From: JAOAJC01 sp964481185
GTDB taxonomy: Archaea > Nanobdellota > Nanobdellia > Pacearchaeales > GW2011-AR1
Direction: 5' to 3'
Assembly: GCA_964481185.1 (NCBI GenBank)
Contig: CAYZSY010000019.1
Coordinates: forward strand, 1 to 11,885
Length of the DNA stretch: 11,885 nucleotides
Positions 1 to 5,878 of the stretch are shown here, piece by piece; the stretch's first letter is position 1; each line of letters opens with the position of its first letter. The notes beneath the pieces are model-generated. The model saw only the letters and a program-made list of their open reading frames with translations. It was not told the origin of the DNA and did not search any database. The position numbers were made by a program, and so were the translations under genes.

Positions 1-146
1 ATGATTCAAGTGTTGAAGCCGTATTTAATCCTTAAAAAAGAACAGGTTTGCCTGAAATACCAATATTCAGGTTATTTGAAAAGAAGAAAATAATGAAGGA
101 AATAGAAATGAGAAGGGAAGCATCTCAGCAAAATAAGAATATCTAA
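1..146 (+). pseudogene. possible LAGLIDADG homing endonuclease C-terminal remnant
   Basis: The reading frame open at base 1 encodes a short tail that includes VLKPYLILKKEQ and stops at 91-93. This resembles the 'PYLIIKKEQ' segment near the C-terminus of LAGLIDADG homing endonucleases of archaeal introns. A second frame (frame 3, stop at 144-146) carries FRLFEKKKIMKEIEMRRE, which looks like the charged final helix expected after that segment. The two pieces are out of register, so this may be a frameshifted or decaying gene whose body lies left of the window. No catalytic LAGLIDADG block is visible. The match is from memory of the family and short, so the call is tentative. The frame-1 ATG at base 1 is probably internal. 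Confidence 0.33.
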
Positions 147-176
147 GAGAAACAGAATATTTATTAAACATATGAT

Positions 177-188
177 AGCTTAAAATAT
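177..188 (+). promoter_or_regulatory. TATA box for oapA-oapB
   Basis: An A/T-rich TATA-like stretch (core TTAAAATA, about 180-187) is centred about 26 nt before the oapA start codon. That is the usual archaeal distance for a leaderless or very short-leader transcript. An AAAGGA at about 194-199 could also serve as a weak ribosome binding site. Confidence 0.5.
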
Positions 189-209
189 TGTAAAAGGAAT
201 AAAAACAAG

Positions 210-848
210 ATGCTAAAAATATTAAAGAGTTTCACGAAAAGAATTCTCCAGAGCATGTTCAGGCAGAGAGAGGATATAAAGATAGGATTTTATGGGCCTC
301 CAAACGCTGGAAAGACTTCGATAGCAAACAAAATCTGCAAAGACTGGACAGGAGAAGAGCTTGGAATTGTCAGCAGCATACCCCACGAGACAAGGCACGT
401 GCAGTTCAAAGAAAAAGTTGACATAGAATACAAAGGCAAAAAATTAGCTTTTAAAATAATTGATACTCCGGGGCTTGCAACAAAAATAGATTACGAAGAA
501 TTTGTAGAACGTGGAATTAAAAAAGGACAGGCTAAAAAGAGGGCTAAAGAAGCGACTCAAGGAATAATTGAGTCAATACAATGGCTTGAAGACATGGAAG
601 CAGTCATTGTGGTGCTTGATGCTAGTGAGAATCCTTATTCACAGGTAAATATTACTATAATTGGAAATCTTGTTGCAAGAAAAATTCCAACAATTGTAGT
701 TGCAAATAAAACAGACCTAAAAAAAGCAGCTGTAAAGAAAGTAGAAGCTGCATTTCCAGATTATGAGGTAGTCGGCATATCTGCAAAAGAAGGGACTGGA
801 TTTGATGATTTTTATGAAGCCTTATTCAGGCTTTCAAAAAAGATATAA
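210..848 (+). CDS. oapA: Era-like GTP-binding protein (OapA type)
   Basis: This is a 212-aa small GTPase with all the expected motifs: P-loop GPPNAGKTS at residues 29-37, a switch I threonine around residue 61 (HETRHV), G3 DTPG at 85-88, G4 NKTD at 166-169 and G5 SAK at 191-193. It has no KH domain like that of bacterial Era, so it is a bare G domain with a short basic N-terminal helix. The next gene starts 2 nt after its stop, so the two are co-transcribed. In haloarchaea an Era-like GTPase, a DUF2073 protein and a Zn-ribbon protein form the oapABC set (origin-associated proteins), and the same three genes follow in order here. Its target is not known. GTP binding is certain from the motifs; a role at a replication origin is by analogy only. 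Confidence 0.85.
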   Translation: MLKILKSFTKRILQSMFRQREDIKIGFYGPPNAGKTSIANKICKDWTGEELGIVSSIPHETRHVQFKEKVDIEYKGKKLAFKIIDTPGLATKIDYEEFVERGIKKGQAKKRAKEATQGIIESIQWLEDMEAVIVVLDASENPYSQVNITIIGNLVARKIPTIVVANKTDLKKAAVKKVEAAFPDYEVVGISAKEGTGFDDFYEALFRLSKKI

Positions 849-850
849 AG

Positions 851-1191
851 ATGAGAAACAAAAAAATAAAGGGGTTGAGCTTGCAGGTTATTCCGTTTTC
901 AGAGCTAAGAGGGCTCTCAATATCTGAAAGAGTGAAAAAAATTCTCGGGCTTGTTTTGAGCGATAAAATAGTCATTGTTCATGGAAGATTGAGAGCTGAG
1001 GAAGAGGCGCGGCTTATTGAAGATACTATGGCAATGGTTGACCATNNNNNNNNNNTATTATTGTAAAGATTAAACACGATATAGCCAAAACTCTTGTCGG
1101 AGACAGCAGCGCCTTAACAGTTGTCGGACCTGCTTCAATAATAAAAGAGATAAAAAAAGACCCAAAGAAGATTGAGCTATTTCTTAACTAA
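851..1191 (+). CDS. oapB: DUF2073 family protein (OapB type), interrupted by assembly gap
   Basis: The ATG at 851 opens a frame that reads 65 residues (up to MVDH) before a run of Ns. After the gap, a second frame from 1057 encodes 44 residues ending KKIELFLN and stops at 1189-1191. Together they have the length, composition and neighbourhood of the archaeal DUF2073/OapB family (roughly 110-130 aa): an N-terminal half with SERVKKIL and a C-terminal half with GPASIIKEIKKDP. The two halves are in different frames across the 10 Ns. The true gap must therefore be 2 modulo 3 bases long, so 10 is a placeholder and some residues are missing. The gene is translationally coupled to oapA. Its biochemical function is unknown. 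Confidence 0.72.
1046..1055. other. assembly gap (10 Ns)
   Basis: Ten consecutive Ns lie inside oapB. The coding frames on either side do not agree for a 10-base gap, so the N count is not the real missing length. Coordinates downstream are therefore offset from the true genome by an unknown amount. Confidence 0.99.
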
Positions 1192-1286
1192 AAAGCCCAA
1201 TTTTGATTGATTGACTTGAACTAGAATTAATGTATATCTTCTAATGCTTGGAGAATAGGATTAAGATGGGTTAGTAATGTGAAGAT

Positions 1287-1297
1287 AGATATAAAAA
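1287..1297 (+). promoter_or_regulatory. TATA box for oapC
   Basis: The A/T-rich core GATATAAAAAC is centred about 27 nt before the ATG at 1319, so oapC appears to have its own promoter as well as possible read-through from oapAB. The preceding 1192-1286 holds no gene or clear structure that I can see. Confidence 0.55.
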
Positions 1298-1318
1298 CCG
1301 AAAGGACGGATTCAAATT

Positions 1319-1705
1319 ATGAGTTATAAATGTGTTCATTGCTCCGCAGTATATGATGATAGAGCAAGAGAGATATTAAACAGCTGCTCAAAATGCAAGA
1401 GCAGGTTTTTCTTCTATATAAAGGAAGATAAATTAAAAGAGCTTGAAGCAAAAAAGAACAATGAAATTGAGCTGAACAGCAAGGAGAAAGAGCAGATAGA
1501 AAAAGATGTAAGGGAACTTGCAGGCATAAAAGATGAAGAATCTCCTGTTTTTCTTGATTTTGAGAGCATAAAAATAGTAAAGCCCGGAAAATACCTTCTT
1601 GATGTGCAGAAGCTGTTTGCACAGGACAAGCCAAGAGTGTATAAGTTGGCTGACGGCAAATACATAATTGACCTTAACATGAAACTTGGAAAAAACAGGA
1701 CTTAA
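1319..1705 (+). CDS. oapC: Zn-ribbon protein, DUF2072/OapC type
   Basis: This 128-aa protein begins with a four-cysteine zinc ribbon (C5-x2-C8 and C23-x2-C26). A Lys/Glu-rich, probably coiled-coil stretch follows (about residues 34-70). The C-terminal part (about 75-122) has strand-like segments including FESIKIVKPGKYLLDVQKLF and KYIIDLNMKL. The N-terminal ribbon, length and position after an Era-like GTPase and a DUF2073 gene match the archaeal OapC family. The ribbon suggests binding to nucleic acid or a protein partner; the actual role is unknown. It lies 127 nt after oapB with its own TATA box. Its stop codon is the first codon of a duplicated 50-bp unit. Confidence 0.75.
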   Translation: MSYKCVHCSAVYDDRAREILNSCSKCKSRFFFYIKEDKLKELEAKKNNEIELNSKEKEQIEKDVRELAGIKDEESPVFLDFESIKIVKPGKYLLDVQKLFAQDKPRVYKLADGKYIIDLNMKLGKNRT

Positions 1706-1801
1706 AGATTAATATCTTTAATCCATTCTGTGCTTAAATTTGCACAGAAGTCTAAAGATCGATATCTTAATCCATTCTGTGCTTAAATTTGCACAGAAGT
1801 T
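1703..1801 (+). repeat. tandem duplication of a ~50-bp unit with hairpins
   Basis: Copy 1 is 1703-1752 and copy 2 is 1753-1801. They are nearly identical: copy 2 has lost one T and differs at two bases in the TTAATATC/TCGATATC part. Each copy contains the same inverted repeat, TTCTGTGC, loop TTAAATTT, GCACAGAA (1726-1749 and 1775-1798). Copy 1 also has a second inverted repeat TAAAGAT-TAAT-ATCTTTA (1703-1720), which is degenerate in copy 2. Copy 1 starts on the oapC stop codon, and copy 2 runs into the TATA box of cca. It may act as an oapC 3' end structure, a protein-binding site controlling cca, or both. Confidence 0.9.
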
Positions 1802-1808
1802 TTAAAAA
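1800..1808 (+). promoter_or_regulatory. TATA box for cca
   Basis: The core TTTTAAAAA is centred 26 nt before the cca ATG, so the transcript is probably leaderless. The right arm of the second hairpin (1791-1798) ends immediately upstream, in the BRE position. A protein bound to that hairpin sequence would interfere with TFB/TBP. Confidence 0.6.
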
Positions 1809-1829
1809 CATTCTTTATTTCTATAATTT

Positions 1830-3176
1830 ATGAATATAAAAAGAGTTCTTGATGAGGCTGCTTCCAACTTGATGATTGAAAAGCCAGTGATAAAAATATT
1901 AAAAGAAGAGAGCAAGAGAGTAGTTTCAATTCTTAAAGAAGAATTAAAGAAGTCAAAGGTTTCTGCGGAAGTATTTATTGGGGGAAGTTTTGCCAAAAAT
2001 ACACTGATAAAGGGAGAATTTTACGATGTCGATATATTTGTAAGGTTTGACTGGAGATATGAAAAATTATCAGAGATTTTAGAAAGAGTTCTTGAAAAGA
2101 TTGCAAAGAAGAACAAGTTAAAGCTTGAGAGCTTGCATGGAAGCAGAGATTATTTCAGGATTATTATAAGAGATAACATAATCTTTGAGATTGTTCCGGT
2201 TGTTAAGATAAAAAAACCAAAAGAAGCGAGGAATGTAACTGATTTGAGCTATTTCCATGTAAATTATGTTAAGAATAAGATTAGAAAGGGAAATTTATCA
2301 AGAGAGATTGTTCTGGCAAAGCAATTCTGCAAGGCCAGAAAGATTTATGGGGCAGAAAGTTATGTAAATGGTTTTTCTGGATATGCCATAGAATGCTTAA
2401 TTATAAATTACAAGTCATTTGAAAAGATGCTGAAGGAGCTTGTCAAAGTCAAGATTGGAGAGAGAATTGTGATTGACTCTGCAAAACATTACAAAAAAAA
2501 GGAGGATGTTTTATTTGAGATGAACGAGAGCAAACTTGGAAGCCCTATAATTCTTGTTGACCCAACCTGGAAAGAGAGAAATGCCCTTGCCGCACTTAGC
2601 AGGGAGACATTTGAGAGATTTCAGGATGCTGCGAAGAAGTTTCTAAAGCATCCAAGCAAAGAGTTTTTTGTAATAAGGAAGTTCGATATTCAAAGCTTTA
2701 AGAATAATGCAAGAAAGAGCAATGCAGAGTTGGTTAAGATAGAGATAACTACAAACAAGCAACCTGGAGATATTGCAGGAACAAAGATGAAAAAGTTTTC
2801 AAGCTATCTGGAAAAGGAGCTTAGAAGATATTTTGATATTCTTGAAAAGGAATTTGAGTATGGTGGAGAAAATAATGCAACATTATATCTTTCAGCAAAG
2901 TCAAAAGGGGAGATAATAAGAACCGGTCCTCCGAAAGACCTTGAAGCACATGCAATGGCATTCAGAAAAGCAAATAAGAACGTATTTGAGAAGAATGGTG
3001 TTCTGCATGCACGCGTCAAAATCAACTTTACGGCAAAGAAGTTTATTAGCGATTTCCTAAAGAAATATAATAAAACTATAAAATCAATGGGTATTACGGG
3101 TTTAGAATTGATTAATTCTGCTGAAGCTTCTCGGCTCTTAAAGAGCCGTCAATTATTGTTGAGAGGGAATCTGTAA
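1830..3176 (+). CDS. cca: CCA-adding enzyme (archaeal class I tRNA nucleotidyltransferase)
   Basis: This 448-aa enzyme adds or repairs the 3' CCA of tRNAs using CTP and ATP without a template. The class I nucleotidyltransferase signature is clear: GGSFAKNT at residues 51-58, then DVD (D66, D68) as metal-binding carboxylates. The third carboxylate is probably E120 in FEIVPV, where relatives often have Asp. The tRNA-binding body follows, including the conserved region FCKARKIYGAESYVNGFSGY at about 167-186. The length matches archaeal homologues (about 430-450 aa), so the gene is intact. The start is supported by a TATA box 26 nt upstream. Its last 65 bases overlap the end of the convergent regulator gene. 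The enzyme is essential in archaea that do not encode CCA in all tRNA genes. Confidence 0.95.
   Translation: MNIKRVLDEAASNLMIEKPVIKILKEESKRVVSILKEELKKSKVSAEVFIGGSFAKNTLIKGEFYDVDIFVRFDWRYEKLSEILERVLEKIAKKNKLKLESLHGSRDYFRIIIRDNIIFEIVPVVKIKKPKEARNVTDLSYFHVNYVKNKIRKGNLSREIVLAKQFCKARKIYGAESYVNGFSGYAIECLIINYKSFEKMLKELVKVKIGERIVIDSAKHYKKKEDVLFEMNESKLGSPIILVDPTWKERNALAALSRETFERFQDAAKKFLKHPSKEFFVIRKFDIQSFKNNARKSNAELVKIEITTNKQPGDIAGTKMKKFSSYLEKELRRYFDILEKEFEYGGENNATLYLSAKSKGEIIRTGPPKDLEAHAMAFRKANKNVFEKNGVLHARVKINFTAKKFISDFLKKYNKTIKSMGITGLELINSAEASRLLKSRQLLLRGNL
3104..3148. other. two inverted repeats in the convergent gene overlap
   Basis: AGAATT-GATT-AATTCT (3104-3119) covers the stop codon of the minus-strand regulator gene. 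CGGCTCT-TAA-AGAGCCG (3132-3148) is a 7-bp GC-rich stem with a 3-base loop. Both lie within the cca coding sequence, and the second is coding on both strands. They could form hairpins in either transcript. Neither is followed by a T run, so they are not classical terminators. Confidence 0.6.
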
Positions 3177-3906
3177 AGAACGGAGAATCAAGCCAGACTC
3201 CTATTTCTTCCTCTGCATTTTCTGGAGTTACCATAAACAATATCTCTTTCTTGTCAATCATAAAAATACGGGCATTTGAATTTATCTGTATTGCTTTTAT
3301 ATTAAATCTTGAATTTATCCTTTTTATCTTTTCCGGCTCTCCAGATAATGCAACTCTTATTTTAATGTCTTTTTTGTTTAGTTTGTCTAGAGCGGATGAT
3401 ATAACTCTTCCCTTGTCTTCAAAATCTGTTGCTGAAGTGCAAATAACTGCCTCTTTCTTTGCATTTTCCAAAAGATCCCTGATTCTTGAAAGAACATTTG
3501 CCCTTCCCCTCATTGAGCCTGCAATCTCGCTTGATTTAATCGGAGAGATTCCTGAATTATGCAACTGCTCCAATTCAGTATATTCTTGAGTTTCTTTTAA
3601 AGCAGAGAGAGAATTAACTTTTTCCTGTGCTTCTGCCATTGCCCTTGATTTTATTTTTTCTACAACCTCTGTCGGTTTAACAGAGATATATTTTACAGGC
3701 TTGCCTATTTTTGTTATTGCAAATCCTCTCTTCTCAAGAGATTCAAGAACGTCATAAGTTCTGCTTCTAGGAACTCCTGAAAGCTCAGCTACTTCGCCTG
3801 CAGAAGCTATGCCTTTTGAAAGCAGAGCCAGCCAGACTTTAGTCTCATATATATTAAGGTTAAAATATTCCTTAATTCTCTTCACGAGTTCAGGTTTTAT
3901 TATCAT
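3112..3906 (-). CDS. TrmB-like transcriptional regulator
   Basis: This 264-aa protein has an N-terminal winged helix-turn-helix typical of the TrmB family (about residues 17-77). SAGEVAELSGVPRSRTYDVL forms the helix-turn-helix, with the recognition helix around 47-59, followed by a wing ending KPVKYISVKP. A coiled-coil linker (about 80-115) leads to a C-terminal domain (about 130-260) of the size of the TrmB regulatory domain, which in characterised members binds sugars. The length is normal. No ligand can be read from the sequence, and neither neighbour is a sugar gene. The start at 3906 has a TATA box about 26 nt upstream. A perfect 6-bp inverted repeat over the start suggests autoregulation. 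The gene converges on cca with a 65-nt overlap. Confidence 0.88.
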   Translation of the reverse strand: MIIKPELVKRIKEYFNLNIYETKVWLALLSKGIASAGEVAELSGVPRSRTYDVLESLEKRGFAITKIGKPVKYISVKPTEVVEKIKSRAMAEAQEKVNSLSALKETQEYTELEQLHNSGISPIKSSEIAGSMRGRANVLSRIRDLLENAKKEAVICTSATDFEDKGRVISSALDKLNKKDIKIRVALSGEPEKIKRINSRFNIKAIQINSNARIFMIDKKEILFMVTPENAEEEIGVWLDSPFFTDSLSTIIDGSLRAEKLQQN

Positions 3907-3915
3907 AGAATGATA
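3901..3915 (-). promoter_or_regulatory. possible autoregulatory operator over the TrmB-like start codon
   Basis: TATCAT-AGA-ATGATA is a perfect inverted repeat (6-bp arms, 3-base spacer) that spans the start codon of the regulator gene. Palindromes at or just downstream of the transcription start are common repressor sites in archaea. The arms are short and A/T-rich, so chance is a serious alternative. Confidence 0.35.
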
Positions 3916-3926
3916 ACATTATAAAC

Positions 3927-3937
3927 ATATTTAAAGC
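3927..3937 (-). promoter_or_regulatory. TATA box for the TrmB-like gene
   Basis: On the minus strand the core reads CTTTAAATATG, centred about 26 nt upstream of the start at 3906. This fits a leaderless transcript divergent from the next gene. Confidence 0.55.
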
Positions 3938-3977
3938 TTTCTATTGTTCCCATTTATTAGTTACAACAACAAGAAGG

Positions 3978-3987
3978 TTTATATATC
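3978..3987 (+). promoter_or_regulatory. TATA box for the 153-aa gene
   Basis: TTTATATATC is centred about 25 nt before the ATG at 4007 and is preceded by a purine-rich AAGAAGG in the BRE position. It is one of the clearest archaeal promoters in the window. Confidence 0.6.
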
Positions 3988-4006
3988 TGTTTTCTTAGTG
4001 ATTTAA

Positions 4007-4468
4007 ATGAATCGAGAAACATTTGGATTTGGAGCAGGAAGATTAGAAAAAGGAGGCAATAGAATAGAAGGAGAAATTAAAACTGAAGAAGTTTTTGATT
4101 TAAAAAGTCTAGTTGAACCTCATAAAGACCAGTATTTATTTTATAGAAACAAATTTGTACAGGTCAGAGGTCAGAGGTCAAGCATAATTGGAGTTTACCT
4201 TGGAATCAGGCATCCTGACGTGGGTAACCCTGATGCGATTTTCAACCCAGTTATCAGACAAAAGGCTGTTGATAGGCCTACAAGAAAGGATCCAGATAGA
4301 ACAATAACTTATCTTGAACTGTTATACGATTTTGCATCTATGAGTTTGTCTTCTATTGAAGAAATTATACCCTATGACGAAGAGTATATTATGGAGAGAA
4401 TAAGAACCACCCAAGATATAGCAGGCATAGCAAGAATAATTATTCCTAATTCTTATAAGAAAAGATAA
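4007..4468 (+). CDS. hypothetical protein, 153 aa
   Basis: I do not recognise a family. The protein is soluble, with no signal peptide or membrane segment. Its N-terminus is Gly/Glu-rich (FGFGAGRLEKGG). The central segment FVQVRGQRSSIIGVYLGIRHPD (about residues 50-71) looks like paired beta-strands. An acidic, probably helical stretch follows (about 101-133, including SSIEEIIPYDEEYIMERI), then a short hydrophobic strand and a basic tail (YKKR). A strong TATA box 25 nt upstream and normal codon use support a real gene. The stretch 4162-4180 is a 7-base repeat (GGTCAGA twice, then GGTCA). Its 3' end overlaps the convergent presenilin-like gene by 16 nt. It is probably an archaeal protein of narrow distribution. 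Confidence 0.7.
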   Translation: MNRETFGFGAGRLEKGGNRIEGEIKTEEVFDLKSLVEPHKDQYLFYRNKFVQVRGQRSSIIGVYLGIRHPDVGNPDAIFNPVIRQKAVDRPTRKDPDRTITYLELLYDFASMSLSSIEEIIPYDEEYIMERIRTTQDIAGIARIIIPNSYKKR

Positions 4469-5379
4469 GCCAGTGCAATTCCCAGAAAGAGTCCTGCTGA
4501 AATAAAAGGCATTGCAGGATAGAATTTGCCTTTCTTTGAAATATAAAACAAGAACAAAAGCCCGGCTAGAGCGCCAAAAGTTACGACCAATGCACTTGCA
4601 AGCCCCATTGACCTAAGAACCACTCCTGAAGCGATTATTGGAAAAACAACATCTCCTCCGCCAAGAATTGCAATATTTACTTTTATTTTTTTATTCTTCA
4701 AATCTGCTTTGTTGCTTTTTGAGAGAGATTTAATCATTGCAAGCTCTTTCTTTCCAAGATATGGGACAAAAAATCCAGAGAACACTTTTAAATTATTAAT
4801 TTGGTATTTTGCCATCTTCTGCATAAATCCTGCATGCCAGACAGCATACATGTCATAAATAGAAATTAAAACGAGAAGAATGATAACTGTGAGAAGATTC
4901 AAGAGTGGTATGAAAATTACTGCAATTCCAGGGTATATTAAAAGTTCTGTAAAATTATGAATAATTATATTTCTTCTGTATATTTTAAGAAAACCAAGAG
5001 GAGCGGAAATTAAAATAGATGCTAGAGAAGAAAGCGGAAAACTAAATGAAAGGAGATTTAGAGACAATGGGGGAAGTATGTAAATGAATAGTGCGTTCAG
5101 GGTTATGCCTATTGCAAGCGCCACAACCAAGAAAAACCAAATTCTCAAGAAAGATTCTGTTTTAAACCTCATAAGAATAAACATGAGCAGAACAGCAAAA
5201 ACTATTGCAAATAAGATTGAAAAGAGGCTTGTTGTCGGGCTTACATCTTTTGGAGGGCTCATTCCAAAAGGAATGTTGTCTCCGTGAGAAGCATAAACAT
5301 TTGCAAGAGCAATTCCAATTAACTGTGTTACAAAAAACATCAAAAGCAATATCAAGACTATTTTCAAAGAATGTTTCAT
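4453..5379 (-). CDS. presenilin/signal peptide peptidase-like intramembrane aspartyl protease
   Basis: This polytopic membrane protein (308 aa from the ATG at 5379) carries the motifs of the A22/presenilin superfamily. Counting from the upstream TTG at 5394, these are YD (Y180-D181) in one hydrophobic segment, GGGD (D248, the GxGD motif) in another, and PAMPF (293-297) in place of the PAL motif. About eight or nine hydrophobic segments are visible, with a basic loop at about 213-240 between the two catalytic helices. Such enzymes cut substrates inside the membrane, including signal-peptide remnants and single-span proteins. The frame extends to a TTG at 5394, but a TATA-like box centred near 5405 lies 26 nt before the ATG at 5379, so I prefer the ATG. 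Substrates are unknown; two lipoprotein genes lie close by. Confidence 0.85.
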   Translation of the reverse strand: MKHSLKIVLILLLMFFVTQLIGIALANVYASHGDNIPFGMSPPKDVSPTTSLFSILFAIVFAVLLMFILMRFKTESFLRIWFFLVVALAIGITLNALFIYILPPLSLNLLSFSFPLSSLASILISAPLGFLKIYRRNIIIHNFTELLIYPGIAVIFIPLLNLLTVIILLVLISIYDMYAVWHAGFMQKMAKYQINNLKVFSGFFVPYLGKKELAMIKSLSKSNKADLKNKKIKVNIAILGGGDVVFPIIASGVVLRSMGLASALVVTFGALAGLLFLFYISKKGKFYPAMPFISAGLFLGIALAYLFL

Positions 5380-5398
5380 GTTATAGTCAAGCAATTTG

Positions 5399-5410
5399 TC
5401 TTTTTAATTG
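5399..5410 (-). promoter_or_regulatory. TATA box for the presenilin-like gene
   Basis: On the minus strand the box reads CAATTAAAAAGA, centred 26 nt before the ATG at 5379. It is too close to the alternative TTG at 5394 for that codon to be the start of a leaderless mRNA, so it decides the start. Confidence 0.5.
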
Positions 5411-5420
5411 TTTATTTCTG

Positions 5421-5822
5421 TTAAAATAAAAATAATTGTCCTCTGCTGCGTTCTATGGCATCTTGCATTTCTTGATTATTTTTAATTCCTAAACGATGTT
5501 CCAAATAAGAAACAAGCCGAGGCTGACATTGGTAGATTGACTCTGCCTCTTTATTTATCTCTTCCTCAATTTCAAACAATTCATCTTCTGATGACTGAGA
5601 ACTATCCTCGGTTTGACCAGTCAATGGTCCGCCAAAACGAGTGTCTTGATGTAGCAATTCGTGCAATAGTGTAACAATTTTCTCCTTATCAGAAAGAGAG
5701 CGTTTGATTTGAATATAATTGCCAGGAAATATGCGACCATTTATAAATTCGTTAAACATTTGTGCATTTGGATTAATTCTTTCTGGTCTGAAATATCGGT
5801 CAATGATTGAGATAATTCCCAT
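5421..5822 (-). CDS. small HExxH (zincin-like) protein, 133 aa
   Basis: This short protein has a zinc-metallopeptidase motif, HELLH, at residues 54-58. It sits in a predicted helix (IVTLLHELLHQD) preceded by a strand (YIQIKRSL). A downstream acidic helix, EEEINKEAESIYQ (about 86-98), could give the third ligand in a gluzincin-like way, as in IrrE/ImmA-type proteins. It has no signal peptide, so it is probably cytoplasmic. I do not recognise a specific family. It could be a minimal protease or a degenerate zinc-binding protein. The coding strand near the stop is T-rich (5421-5434), which may help termination. The start is the ATG at 5822; the TATA candidate upstream (about 5842-5851) is weak. 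It lies 56 nt downstream of a larger HExxH lipoprotein gene on the same strand. Confidence 0.7.
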   Translation of the reverse strand: MGIISIIDRYFRPERINPNAQMFNEFINGRIFPGNYIQIKRSLSDKEKIVTLLHELLHQDTRFGGPLTGQTEDSSQSSEDELFEIEEEINKEAESIYQCQPRLVSYLEHRLGIKNNQEMQDAIERSRGQLFLF

Positions 5823-5878
5823 GAAATATATATTGCATCTGAATTTATTTAGTTTTGCTTTATATTCTTATCAAAAAA

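Noticed and set aside
1317..1680. Two minus-strand open frames over oapC
   Set aside because: They are Cys/Leu/Ser-rich low-complexity translations antisense to a Lys/Glu-rich gene, as expected for shadow frames.
1703..1801. CRISPR array
   Set aside because: There are only two copies, they abut without spacers, and no cas gene is present in the window.
1703..1801. Replication origin
   Set aside because: The oap genes make this tempting, but there are no ORB-like G-rich boxes and no orc1/cdc6 in the window.
4162..4180. 7-base direct repeat as a mobile or regulatory element
   Set aside because: It is short, in-frame within a coding region and unsupported by flanking structure. It is probably simple slippage.
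5380..5394. TTG start for the presenilin-like gene
   Set aside because: The TATA box is about 11 nt from the TTG but 26 nt from the ATG at 5379, and the added residues LDYN are not hydrophobic.
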